From: CAYRJA01 sp964424455
GTDB lineage: Bacteria; Bacteroidota; Bacteroidia; Chitinophagales; UBA10324
Direction: 5' to 3'
Assembly (NCBI GenBank): GCA_964424455.1
Contig: CAYRJA010000001.1
Span: 15,912 to 79,911 of the forward strand
DNA: 64,000 nt
Below, piece after piece: positions 18,308-26,296 of this stretch. How positions within the stretch are numbered: the first letter of the stretch is position 1; every line of letters begins with the position of its first letter. The position numbers and the translations under genes are program-made. Below the pieces are notes generated by a model. That model was not told the DNA's origin, ran no database searches, and worked only from the letters and a program-made list of their open reading frames with translations.

Positions 18308-19822
18308 ATGCACTCCCCTTTATTAAAACGACTCTTCATTTATTCCTTTTCTTTCCTTCTTATCCTTTGCATTTCAAATATTGCTTCTGCATCTTCTCCC
18401 AAGTATGAGTTTAACAAAACCTGCCAGTTGGCTTACTATAAGATGCTGTCTCTGCATTTTGAGGAAGGGAAAAAATTATTAGAACAGGAAAAACAAAAAA
18501 ATCCGGATAACCTGATACCGTATTTTGTAGAAAACTACGCTGACTTTTTTACGATTGCAATTAACGAAGAAAAATCTGAGCTACTCCGTTTATCTCCCGG
18601 CAGAAATTTCCGGTTAAGTAAATTGCAGCAAGGACCGATAAACTCCCCATGGTATTTGTACACACAAGCAGAAATAAATCTGCAGTGGGCATTTTGTAAC
18701 CTGAAATTTGAAAATTATTATACTGCTTTTATTCAGATACGTAAGGCATATGCACAGCTACTGGAGAATCAAAAAAAATTCCCATCATTCATTGCCAACA
18801 AAAAGAGTCTGGGACTACTTCATGCGCTGATTGGAACCATTCCGGACAGCTATAAATGGGGAGCGCGCACACTCGGATTCAGCGGAACTGTAACACAAGG
18901 AATGCAGGAACTGAAAGAGGTAATGGATTATTCCAAAACCACTCCGTTCTTATTTCATGATGAAACACGATACATCTGTATTTTTCTGGAAATGAATATT
19001 CATAATGATGCCTCTGCTGCATGGGCGCTTACGCAGCAAAAGGGATTCCCAGATGCAAAGACCGATCCGCTTGCCTGCTTTGTTACAGCAGATGTGGCAA
19101 TGAAGAATAATAATACGGATAAAGCCATTGATATAATAAATAGCGCCCAATTTTCAGATGATTCAATGCACTTCGTCTATCTTGATTACCTGTTGGGCTT
19201 GTGCAAGATGAATCGGCTCGATAAAGATGCAAATGTGCCTCTTGAAAGGTTTATTTCTAAATTCAGAGGACAGAATTATCTGAAAGATGCTTATCAAAAA
19301 TTGGCATGGTTCTATTACCTGCAGGATAACGAAAATCGTTACCGTTACTATATTTCATTCTGCAAAACAACAGGCGCTGCTTTTACTGATTCTGATAAAC
19401 AGGCAATGAAGGAAGCTAATGAAGGAGTTGCACCCAATCAATTACTGCTCAGGGTGCGGCTGTTACAGGATGGAGGTTATTATCCACGGGCGATGTCGTT
19501 GCTCGCAGGAAAATCACCTGAGGATTTTCTTTCAGTGAAAGATAAAATTGAATTCAGCTACCGGATGGGAAGAATTTATCATGAATGGGGAAAGCCGGAT
19601 GATGCTATTCATTATTATGAGAATACAATTAAATACGGAGAAAAATACCCATACTACTATGCAGCCAATGCGGCATTGCAATTAGGATTTATCTATGAGG
19701 ATAAAGGAGAGAAAGAGAAAGCAGCTTTATACTACCGGAAATGCCTTGCTATGAAAAATACTGATTACAAAAATTCTCTTGACCAGAAAGCAAAAGCAGG
19801 ACTGAACAGATTAGCGCCATAA
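18308..19822 (+). CDS. Secreted tetratricopeptide-repeat protein
   Basis: A 504-residue exported protein. The signal peptide is clear (KRLFIYSFSFLLILCISNIASA). The mature part is all helical with TPR-like pairs, best seen near the C-terminus (RMGRIYHEWGKPDDAIHYYE, AALQLGFIYEDKGEKEKAALYYRKCL). The N-terminal half (CQLAYYKMLSLHFEEGKKLL) resembles Bacteroidota TPR proteins of unknown role. The ATG at 18308 is used; the upstream TTG at 18305 adds only one residue. It follows the Nif3 terminator and seems to stand alone. A role in protein interaction in the periplasm is inferred. Confidence 0.72.
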   Translation: MHSPLLKRLFIYSFSFLLILCISNIASASSPKYEFNKTCQLAYYKMLSLHFEEGKKLLEQEKQKNPDNLIPYFVENYADFFTIAINEEKSELLRLSPGRNFRLSKLQQGPINSPWYLYTQAEINLQWAFCNLKFENYYTAFIQIRKAYAQLLENQKKFPSFIANKKSLGLLHALIGTIPDSYKWGARTLGFSGTVTQGMQELKEVMDYSKTTPFLFHDETRYICIFLEMNIHNDASAAWALTQQKGFPDAKTDPLACFVTADVAMKNNNTDKAIDIINSAQFSDDSMHFVYLDYLLGLCKMNRLDKDANVPLERFISKFRGQNYLKDAYQKLAWFYYLQDNENRYRYYISFCKTTGAAFTDSDKQAMKEANEGVAPNQLLLRVRLLQDGGYYPRAMSLLAGKSPEDFLSVKDKIEFSYRMGRIYHEWGKPDDAIHYYENTIKYGEKYPYYYAANAALQLGFIYEDKGEKEKAALYYRKCLAMKNTDYKNSLDQKAKAGLNRLAP

Positions 19823-19929
19823 TACTTTGCTTGATGTTATGCTAAGAGTGGAGAAGGTATGTTTCTCTAACAGGCGGATATTCAATAATAAGAAAAGTAT
19901 GCTTGCGTTCTCAGAACCTTCAGGTAAAT

Positions 19930-20331
19930 TTATTCCTGCTCCCGCCAATCCGACTCACTATGATTTAACGGTTCGGTAATTGAAGAATTAAGACCTTTTT
20001 TGTTTTGCTCATCAAGGGTAAGATTGTCTGTAGTAATAGTTTGCAGCCATACATTTCCTGACTTGCGAAATATCTGAGCGCCTACCCGTAAGGTATTCTG
20101 TATTTTTTGTTCCAATTCTGTTACAGTCATTGAAGCACTGACTGCTACTTCCTTAGTTGCAACATCAGGAAATATTTCTTTCAGCCGTACAGAGCTTTTG
20201 ATATGGAATTTTTCAGGAGTACCGCTTTTGCTGGAATGAGGGATCGTATAGAACTCAATCTTCAATCCCGGAAACATACGGTTGAATTCCTCCTGAATAA
20301 CTTTGATTGTTTTTCCTCCTGTGATACGCAT
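19930..20331 (-). CDS. Conserved hypothetical protein
   Basis: A 133-residue soluble protein without signal peptide or membrane helix. Its N-terminus (MRITGGKTIKVIQEEFNRMFPGL) and a middle segment (VSASMTVTELEQKIQ) suggest a small mixed alpha/beta fold. The tail is hydrophilic (HSESDWREQE). I recognise it as a type seen across Bacteroidota but know no function. It has its own exact TAnnTTTG promoter element 34 bp upstream and lies alone between a TPR gene and a DUF2141 gene. Confidence 0.6.
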   Translation of the reverse strand: MRITGGKTIKVIQEEFNRMFPGLKIEFYTIPHSSKSGTPEKFHIKSSVRLKEIFPDVATKEVAVSASMTVTELEQKIQNTLRVGAQIFRKSGNVWLQTITTDNLTLDEQNKKGLNSSITEPLNHSESDWREQE

Positions 20332-20364
20332 GGCTGATTAATTTATTTATTGCAATATAATAAT

Positions 20365-20372
20365 CAAACTTA
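20365..20372 (-). promoter_or_regulatory. Promoter -7 element (TAAGTTTG on minus strand)
   Basis: An exact TAnnTTTG match on the minus strand, 33 bp before the ATG at 20331. Confidence 0.5.
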
Positions 20373-20562
20373 AGTTTCTAAAATGATTTTAATCAGTTTA
20401 TTGGTTATGATAGCTGAATGCAATTTTTCTACAATAGTTAACACCTGTTAGTTGAACAAAGCTCTTAGTTAAAATTAATATAGAGGTTACAATCTCATCA
20501 ATAAATTTTACCTTGTTTACACTATTTTAAATGCACATCCGTTTAACTAATAAAGACTTAGA

Positions 20563-21012
20563 ATGAGAAAGAAAATCATATTGCTAATGCTGCTTACAGC
20601 GCCATTGTTTCTTTTTGCAAACAATAACTTTGAACAATCAGTAGGTTCACTGAAGGTAGTTGTAACAGGATTCAACTCAAACGAGGGAATGGCAAGAGCA
20701 GGAGTTTATTTTAATGCAGAAGGGAGGAGAATCAATCAACAGTTAAGTGCGCACTACAACCTGGCAACAGCAATCAGACAACAAAAAGCAATCTTTGAAA
20801 TCAATAATCTTCAACCCGGCAGATACGCTGTTTCTGTCATGCACGATTCTAATAATAATTGTAAAATGGATTATGGCTGGATGAATCTTCCCGAAGAGCA
20901 ATATGGATTCTCTAATCACCCTAAGATATTAGTTAGTCCGCCACTGTTTGATGAGTGCAGTATTCCGGTTTCAGCAGGACAACAGGCGCTGGTAAATATC
21001 CATCTGAAATGA
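20563..21012 (+). CDS. DUF2141 domain-containing secreted protein
   Basis: A 149-residue exported protein. The signal peptide (KKIILLMLLTAPLFLFA) precedes a DUF2141 beta-sandwich: SLKVVVTGF, GVYFNAEG, INNLQPGRYAVSVMHDSNNNCKMDY and GFSNHPK. The GRYAVSVMHD-x-N-x-N motif is the most characteristic part of the family. The family is widespread in Bacteroidota and Proteobacteria, but its function is unknown. It is convergent with the dienelactone hydrolase gene; a copy of the enriched CTGTAACAG word fills the 22-bp gap. Confidence 0.82.
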   Translation: MRKKIILLMLLTAPLFLFANNNFEQSVGSLKVVVTGFNSNEGMARAGVYFNAEGRRINQQLSAHYNLATAIRQQKAIFEINNLQPGRYAVSVMHDSNNNCKMDYGWMNLPEEQYGFSNHPKILVSPPLFDECSIPVSAGQQALVNIHLK

Positions 21013-21034
21013 AGACGGAATCTTACTGTAACAG

Positions 21035-21790
21035 TTATTTGAAAAGCGCTGTAAAGAAGTGTTGCATATCTTTCCATGAAGCAGTATCTGCCGCCACATT
21101 ATAAGCAATTGGAATGTTAAACTTCTTTCCGTTTGCAGTAGCAGCCGGGTTGGTAAATCCGTGAACTGCATCAGGATAAGATTTGAAAATATATGAAGCG
21201 CCAATAGAATCCAATTCTTTTCTGAAAGTGCTTAATTCTTCAGGTGAAATAAATTTATCTGCTTCACCGTGACAGACTAAGATTTTTGCTTTCAATAAAT
21301 TTTTGTCTGCCGGCACACCATTCAAACCGCCATGAAAACTCACTACACCTTTTAAATCAGCGCCGAGTTTAGCGGCATTTAGTACAGTATATCCACCGAA
21401 ACAATATCCGATGGCTGCAATCCGGGAGGTATCCACATGAGGGTTCTTTTTTAGTGTAGAAATGGCAACATCTATTCTCTGTTTTGTAAGTGCAGGATTA
21501 TTATAGAACGGAGCAGCAAGAGCGCCGGCTTCCTTAGGATTATGTCCTTGCTTACCATTGCCAAACACATCTATTGCCATTGCCACATAACCTGTTCCGG
21601 CTAATTGCTTGGCTCTGCTCTTTGTATAATCATTCAGCCCCCACCATTCGGGAACAACTATAATTCCGGGTCTTTTTTCAGTTGTGTTTTTATCATAGGC
21701 AGTAAAAGTGTTGCAGGTAATACCGTCTGAGATGTAGTTCCCGGTTTCTTCTTTTACGGAATTTGCAGAATTATTATTTTCCTGATTCAT
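21035..21790 (-). CDS. Dienelactone hydrolase family protein
   Basis: A 251-residue alpha/beta hydrolase. Visible catalytic elements are Cys130 in the GYCFGG nucleophile elbow, an Asp in HGEADKFIS (~183) and a His in DAVHGF (~217), which gives the Cys-Asp-His triad of this family. The PEWWGLNDYTKSRAKQLA segment (~47-64) is also typical. No signal peptide is evident, so it is probably cytoplasmic. The natural substrate is unknown; family members hydrolyse dienelactones or other esters. A TAnnTTTG element lies 79 bp upstream. Confidence 0.85.
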   Translation of the reverse strand: MNQENNNSANSVKEETGNYISDGITCNTFTAYDKNTTEKRPGIIVVPEWWGLNDYTKSRAKQLAGTGYVAMAIDVFGNGKQGHNPKEAGALAAPFYNNPALTKQRIDVAISTLKKNPHVDTSRIAAIGYCFGGYTVLNAAKLGADLKGVVSFHGGLNGVPADKNLLKAKILVCHGEADKFISPEELSTFRKELDSIGASYIFKSYPDAVHGFTNPAATANGKKFNIPIAYNVAADTASWKDMQHFFTALFK

Positions 21791-21869
21791 AGTGCATGAA
21801 ATAAATGTGAAAAAATAAAATTAATAATACGATAAACAATGATTTCATAGGGTTAAGCGCCGTAATACA

Positions 21870-21877
21870 CAAAGGTA
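21870..21877 (-). promoter_or_regulatory. Promoter -7 element (TACCTTTG on minus strand)
   Basis: An exact TAnnTTTG match on the minus strand upstream of the dienelactone hydrolase gene, leaving a leader of roughly 70-75 nt. Confidence 0.45.
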
Positions 21878-22009
21878 AATATCAGCTAAAGTAAAGTCCG
21901 GGTATAAAATATTTTTCAATTTCTATTTTAACAAAGGCAGATAGTTGCGGAATGTTACGTTGAAATGGAATAGCAATAATGCTATAAACAATAAAGTGAA
22001 CTTTCTGAA

Positions 22010-22726
22010 TTATACAGGAAAATCTTTGATGAGCTTCATCATCTTCTTATTATTCCTGATAGAAATATTTTTTCCAACCCCCTTAATCAGACCTTCCTTT
22101 TTCATTTGAGAAATGGTACGGATGATTTCTTCAATAGATGCACCGGTCATATCAGCCAGTTCCTGTCTGCTAAGTGTAACACCAAGCACTTTTTCTCTTC
22201 CTATATTTATTTCACCGAAAACCCTGTAAATGTCAAGCAACACTTTTGCAAACCGTTGCTTCACTGCCATTTTAGAAGAACATCGGAACCGATATTCTGC
22301 CTGCTTCAGTTCTTCCGCAAGAAAAGTAACCATCTCTTTATAGAGTACAAGGTTTTTGTTCATAACTTCAGTAAAATAATCTATCGGAATAAAAACAACA
22401 GAAGAATCTTCAAGAGTAACGGCACTTACCGGATAAGTTTTTTCATGAGTTAAACCTCTGTGTCCAAGCATATAACCCACACTTGCAAGATTGACAATAT
22501 CAACACGCTCATCCGGATCAGAAAAAAACACCTTCACCTTTCCTGAACAAATGAAATAAACACCTGTAACAGGTGCCCCTTCCTGAAAAAGCACTTGCCC
22601 TTTTTTGTAATAATAAGATTTCTTTTGCTTTTCAATTCTGTTCTTCCATTCATCATTGATTAAACGCTGAATCATGCACTTGCTGATTGTGCAGGTTAGG
22701 CAACTGGGAACAGAATGGAGTATCAT
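22010..22726 (-). CDS. Crp/Fnr family transcriptional regulator with N-terminal Cys cluster
   Basis: A 238-residue transcription factor. The N-terminus has Cys9, Cys12 and Cys17 (C-x2-C-x4-C), a pattern that could bind an Fe-S cluster as in Fnr. A cyclic-nucleotide-binding-type beta-roll follows (~40-150: KGQVLFQEGAPVTGVYFICSG). A C-terminal winged helix is at ~165-230, with the recognition region TLSRQELADMTGASIEEIIRTI. The Fnr-type residues suggest a TGAT-N4-ATCA target, and exact boxes of that type lie at 23466 and 52156. It lies next to the nitrous oxide reductase locus, so an anaerobic or NO-responsive activator is plausible. Sensing chemistry is inferred. Confidence 0.85.
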   Translation of the reverse strand: MILHSVPSCLTCTISKCMIQRLINDEWKNRIEKQKKSYYYKKGQVLFQEGAPVTGVYFICSGKVKVFFSDPDERVDIVNLASVGYMLGHRGLTHEKTYPVSAVTLEDSSVVFIPIDYFTEVMNKNLVLYKEMVTFLAEELKQAEYRFRCSSKMAVKQRFAKVLLDIYRVFGEINIGREKVLGVTLSRQELADMTGASIEEIIRTISQMKKEGLIKGVGKNISIRNNKKMMKLIKDFPV

Positions 22727-22735
22727 CTTAAAAAA

Positions 22736-22778
22736 ACCGGAGAAAAATTTCTAATAAATTTAGAAAGGTTTCTCCGGT
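22736..22778 (-). terminator. Rho-independent terminator after fasciclin gene
   Basis: Arms ACCGGAGAAA (22736-22745) and TTTCTCCGGT (22769-22778) pair perfectly. On the minus strand the stem is followed by a run of T. It separates the fasciclin gene from the Crp/Fnr gene. Confidence 0.75.
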
Positions 22779-22802
22779 GAAATTAAAGTTTTTATTGATA
22801 TA

Positions 22803-23372
22803 TTACTTGTTGGGAGGCAGAACTACTGCATCAATTACATGCACCCATCCATTGGAAGCACGCACCGAACCGATGATTTTTGCATCACCAATATAAGTAG
22901 CACCATCTTTTACATGAAAAGTTGCATTGGTGCCATCAACCATTCCCATGGATTGCCCCTCCTGAAAAAACGAGGCATCTAATGCCGAGGTCATTACATG
23001 ATGCTGTAAAATGGTTTCGAGTTTTGATTTATTCTCTGGTTTTAATAAATCTTCCACTGTTCCTTTTGGCAGTTTATCGAAAGCTGCATTAGTCGGAGCA
23101 AAAACGGTAAATGGTCCGGCATTGGAAAGGGCATCAACCAGATTAGCAGCTTTCACTGCTGTAACGAGTGTAGAGTGGTCTTTGGAAGATACAGCTACAC
23201 CCACTACATTAACTTGCGATTCGTCATCTTTAACGCCTGATTGCCCTGCGGGAGCAGTTACAGATTCATTGTTGGATGAGGTGTTGTTGGATTCGGTTCC
23301 TGAGTTACAGGATGAGAATGACAGCCAGGCGAAAATTCCTGCTACTGACAGAGAGAGAATAATTTTTTTCAT
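22803..23372 (-). CDS. Fasciclin (FAS1) domain lipoprotein
   Basis: A 189-residue lipoprotein: the signal peptide ends at lipobox FSSC (Cys22), followed by a Ser/Asn-rich linker. One FAS1 domain covers ~55-188, with the H1 motif GPFTVFAPTNAAFDKLP and the H2-like VHVIDAVVLPP end. FAS1 domains mediate adhesion or act as small surface scaffolds. It is divergent from the cytochrome c-nosZ operon, and the Fnr-type box between them could affect both directions. Fasciclin genes often sit near respiratory gene clusters in Bacteroidota; their role there is unclear. Confidence 0.85.
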   Translation of the reverse strand: MKKIILSLSVAGIFAWLSFSSCNSGTESNNTSSNNESVTAPAGQSGVKDDESQVNVVGVAVSSKDHSTLVTAVKAANLVDALSNAGPFTVFAPTNAAFDKLPKGTVEDLLKPENKSKLETILQHHVMTSALDASFFQEGQSMGMVDGTNATFHVKDGATYIGDAKIIGSVRASNGWVHVIDAVVLPPNK

Positions 23373-23465
23373 AGATTGTTTTTTTGTGAGTGAATCTTTT
23401 TCTTTGTCGCCGGACTCAAAGTCTGAATCCTTTAACGGTGTAAAAATCTTATTGCCGTTATTTTT

Positions 23466-23489
23466 AAAATATGATATGAATCATATTTT
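23466..23489 (+). promoter_or_regulatory. Fnr/Crp-type operator upstream of cytochrome c-nosZ
   Basis: A perfect inverted repeat with 10-bp arms (AAAATATGAT and ATCATATTTT) around a 4-bp spacer contains the Fnr core TGAT-N4-ATCA. Its centre is about 51 bp before the TACTTTTG promoter element and so roughly 60 bp before the likely transcription start, a normal activator position. Confidence 0.75.
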
Positions 23490-23528
23490 TGACTGATATT
23501 TGTCAGGTCGGTTACAGAGGTTGGAAAA

Positions 23529-23536
23529 TACTTTTG
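23529..23536 (+). promoter_or_regulatory. Promoter -7 element (TACTTTTG)
   Basis: An exact TAnnTTTG match 49 bp before the cytochrome c start and downstream of the Fnr-type box. It is the likely promoter of the cytochrome c-nosZ operon. Confidence 0.55.
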
Positions 23537-23585
23537 AGCCGTCAAGAAATGACAATAAAACATTAATCACTCTCAAATTAATACT

Positions 23586-24053
23586 ATGAAGAAACTACTT
23601 TTAATTATTGCTGCTTATGGAACCCTATTCTTTCTTTCCTGTAATAGCTCTCCCTCCGGTGAAAATTCAACCAGCGGAACCAACGAGGAGAAGAAAGTTG
23701 ATGAGAATGTGGACCATAAGGGAATCGGAAAATTTACTGATATAAAACTCACCACTCCTTTAGATCAGGGTTTGGTAAAAGATGGTGAAGCCGTTTACAA
23801 TATGAAGTGTCTTTCCTGCCATAAACTGACAGATGAAAAGTTAGTGGGGCCCGGCTGGAAGGGTGTTACAAAACTTCGTACTCCGGAATGGCTAATGAAT
23901 TTTATTACTAATACAGAGGAGATGCTAAATAAGAGTCCGGTAGCACAGAAGATGCTTGAAGAATGTTTGACCAGAATGCCAAATCAGAATTTGAGTGACC
24001 ATGATGCAAGGGCAATACTGGAATTCATGAGAAAAAATGACGGAGAACAATAA
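23586..24053 (+). CDS. Cytochrome c lipoprotein
   Basis: A 155-residue monohaem c-type cytochrome anchored as a lipoprotein (lipobox FLSC, Cys19). The haem motif CLSCH is at ~75, followed by a probable Met axial ligand in the C-terminal half (SPVAQKML or TRMPNQN). It probably delivers electrons to NosZ in the periplasm. It lies 42 bp before nosZ on the same strand, behind an Fnr-type operator, so it is the first gene of the nos operon. Small lipoprotein cytochromes of this kind are common in clade II nos clusters. Confidence 0.88.
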   Translation: MKKLLLIIAAYGTLFFLSCNSSPSGENSTSGTNEEKKVDENVDHKGIGKFTDIKLTTPLDQGLVKDGEAVYNMKCLSCHKLTDEKLVGPGWKGVTKLRTPEWLMNFITNTEEMLNKSPVAQKMLEECLTRMPNQNLSDHDARAILEFMRKNDGEQ

Positions 24054-24095
24054 ACCCAATAATCAATAATTAATTTAACACTAAACAAACAATCC

Positions 24096-26066
24096 ATGAA
24101 ACAAATTTTCATCATCTCACTTAGCATAACGGTGCTTTCAAGTGCTTTTTGGGGATGTAAAACAAGAAGCACCGAATCAGCAGTTTCAGGAGATGCCGCA
24201 CAGAAGGTCTATGTAGCTCCCGGTAAGTACGATGAATTTTACAACATCGTATCCGGCGGGTTCAGCGGACAGGTATCCGTTTATGGACTACCATCCGGAA
24301 GATTATTCCGAGTAATTCCGGTTTTCTCTGCAGATCCGCAGAGCGGATATGGTTACACAGAGGAAACAAAAAACATGCTGAATACCAGCCATGGATGGAT
24401 CCCATGGGATGATCAGCACCATATTGCAATATCTACAACAAAAGGCGAACACGATGGCCGCTGGTTTTTTGCCAATGGAAACAACACACCGCGCATCGCA
24501 CGTGTAAGTTTCAAGACTTTTACTACTGAAGAAATTATTGAATTACCAAACAGCAATGGCAACCACTCTTCACCATTTATTACCGAAAATACAGAATACA
24601 CTATTGCAGGAACCCGTTTTGCTGTCCCAATGGAGAACACCAATACTGATGTTCCGATATCTTCCTACAAGGACAACTTCCGCTGCACAGCAAGTTTTGT
24701 AAAAGTTAATCCTGAGGATGGTCGTATGAGTATTGCTTTCCAGATATTATTGCCGGGGGTAGATCTTGATTTAGCCAGAGCCGGAAAAGGACCCAGCCAT
24801 GATTGGTTCTTCTTCTCCTGTTACAATTCAGAACTGGCAAATACTTTATTAGAGGTAAACGCATCTCAGCGTGATAAGGATTTTATTGTAGCCGTAAACT
24901 GGAAGAAAGCAGAAGAATATGCCGCACAGAAGAAAGGAAAAATGATGAAGGTAAAATATGCTCACAACATTTATGATGAAGTAAAGCATACATCTACTAC
25001 AGAATATGGAACAGAAGTTCAGGTATTAGATCCTGCGGAATGTCCTGACATGGTTTACCTGATGCCCTGTCCGAAATCACCACATGGTTGCGATGTGAAT
25101 CCTACAGGTGAATATATTGTAGGAAGTGGAAAATTAGCTGCTGTAATTCCTGTTTTCTCTTTTGATAAAATGAAGAAAGCCATATCCGACAAAAACTTTG
25201 ATGGAGACTACAGCGGTATTCCTGTACTGAAGTATGATGCAGTATTGCATGGCGAAGTGCAGAAACCCGGTTTAGGTCCCTTGCATACAGAGTTTGACGC
25301 AAACGGTAATGCCTACACTTCTTTCTTTGTATCTTCAGAAATTGTAAAGTGGAGCGTAAAGGATTGCAAAGTGCTTGACCGCGTACCTACTTATTATTCC
25401 ATTGGGCATCTTTGTGTGCCTGGCGGCTGCACGGCTAAACCGTGGGGGAAATATGTGATTGCATATAACAAAATTACCAAAGACCGTTATTTACCCACAG
25501 GTCCTGAACTTACCCAGTCAGCTCAGTTATATGACATTTCAGGGGATAAAATGAAACTGTTGCTTGATTTCCCTACGATTGGCGAGCCGCATTATGCAGA
25601 GGCAATTCCGGCAGATTTGATTATGAAGAATAGTCAGAAGTTCTATAAGATTGAAGACAACAACAATCCGTATGTGTGCAAGAGTGAAAAAGATGCGCGT
25701 GTAGTAAGAAACGGAAACCGCGTGGATGTGTACATGACTGCTATCCGCTCTCACTTGGCTCCTGATAATATTGAAGGGGTAAAAGTGGGTGATGAGGTGT
25801 ATTTCCATGTCACCAACCTTGAACAGGACTGGGATGTGCCACACGGTTTTGCAGTAAAAGGAGCACAGAATGCGGAATCATTAATAATGCCGGGTGAAAC
25901 ACGAACGCTTAAATATGTAGCGGACAGACCGGGGGTAATTGCATTTTATTGTACTGATTTTTGTTCTGCATTGCATCAGGAAATGCAGGGATATTTACGG
26001 GTATCTCCGGCAGGTTCCAATGTTCCGTTAACCTTCTCCATAGGGAAGACCCCGGTGTCGAATTAA
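24096..26066 (+). CDS. nosZ: Nitrous oxide reductase, clade II (Sec/lipoprotein type)
   Basis: A 656-residue periplasmic copper enzyme that reduces N2O to N2. The N-terminus carries a lipoprotein-type Sec signal (SSAFWGC, Cys21) rather than a twin-arginine signal, the hallmark of clade II NosZ. The seven-bladed propeller has the His-rich CuZ ligands (DDQHHIAIS ~104, GPLHTEF ~390, GEPHYAEA ~496). The cupredoxin domain at the C-terminus has the CuA motif CTDFCSALHQEM with Cys618, Cys622, His626 and Met629. It is followed by nosL, nosD, nosF and nosY. Expression is probably controlled by the Fnr-type box at 23466. Confidence 0.96.
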   Translation: MKQIFIISLSITVLSSAFWGCKTRSTESAVSGDAAQKVYVAPGKYDEFYNIVSGGFSGQVSVYGLPSGRLFRVIPVFSADPQSGYGYTEETKNMLNTSHGWIPWDDQHHIAISTTKGEHDGRWFFANGNNTPRIARVSFKTFTTEEIIELPNSNGNHSSPFITENTEYTIAGTRFAVPMENTNTDVPISSYKDNFRCTASFVKVNPEDGRMSIAFQILLPGVDLDLARAGKGPSHDWFFFSCYNSELANTLLEVNASQRDKDFIVAVNWKKAEEYAAQKKGKMMKVKYAHNIYDEVKHTSTTEYGTEVQVLDPAECPDMVYLMPCPKSPHGCDVNPTGEYIVGSGKLAAVIPVFSFDKMKKAISDKNFDGDYSGIPVLKYDAVLHGEVQKPGLGPLHTEFDANGNAYTSFFVSSEIVKWSVKDCKVLDRVPTYYSIGHLCVPGGCTAKPWGKYVIAYNKITKDRYLPTGPELTQSAQLYDISGDKMKLLLDFPTIGEPHYAEAIPADLIMKNSQKFYKIEDNNNPYVCKSEKDARVVRNGNRVDVYMTAIRSHLAPDNIEGVKVGDEVYFHVTNLEQDWDVPHGFAVKGAQNAESLIMPGETRTLKYVADRPGVIAFYCTDFCSALHQEMQGYLRVSPAGSNVPLTFSIGKTPVSN

Positions 26067-26071
26067 TATTA

Positions 26072-26134
26072 TCATTCTGAACATAGTGAGGCACCTAAAA
26101 ATTATTAGAAGATACTTCACTATATTCAGCATGA
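26072..26134. repeat. Intergenic imperfect inverted repeat
   Basis: The arms TCATTCTGAACATAGTGAG (26072-26090) and CTTCACTATATTCAGCATGA (26115-26134) are inverted near-copies and could form a long hairpin after nosZ. It resembles the TCATTCTGAnC-type palindromic elements scattered in Bacteroidota genomes. It may reduce read-through into nosL. Confidence 0.6.
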
Positions 26135-26296
26135 CAGCATAAAGAAAATGACTACCTCAGAAATCATGTGAGAGCATGATTGTCAATAAGAGTGATTAAT
26201 GAAACGAATCTTATTTCATTTGGGTTGAAAGACTGATTCGTAATAATTGACAATAAAAATTTTTGGGGTGGTCTTTTCTTTTTAAATCCTGTTCTT

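Noticed and set aside
23011..23496. 161-codon plus-strand ORF opposite the fasciclin gene
   Set aside because: It is antisense to a clear FAS1 lipoprotein and has no recognisable protein features.
23490..23505. TGAC-N8-GTCA dyad just after the Fnr-type box
   Set aside because: The spacing does not fit Fnr or Crp boxes; it is probably chance beside the perfect TGAT-N4-ATCA site.
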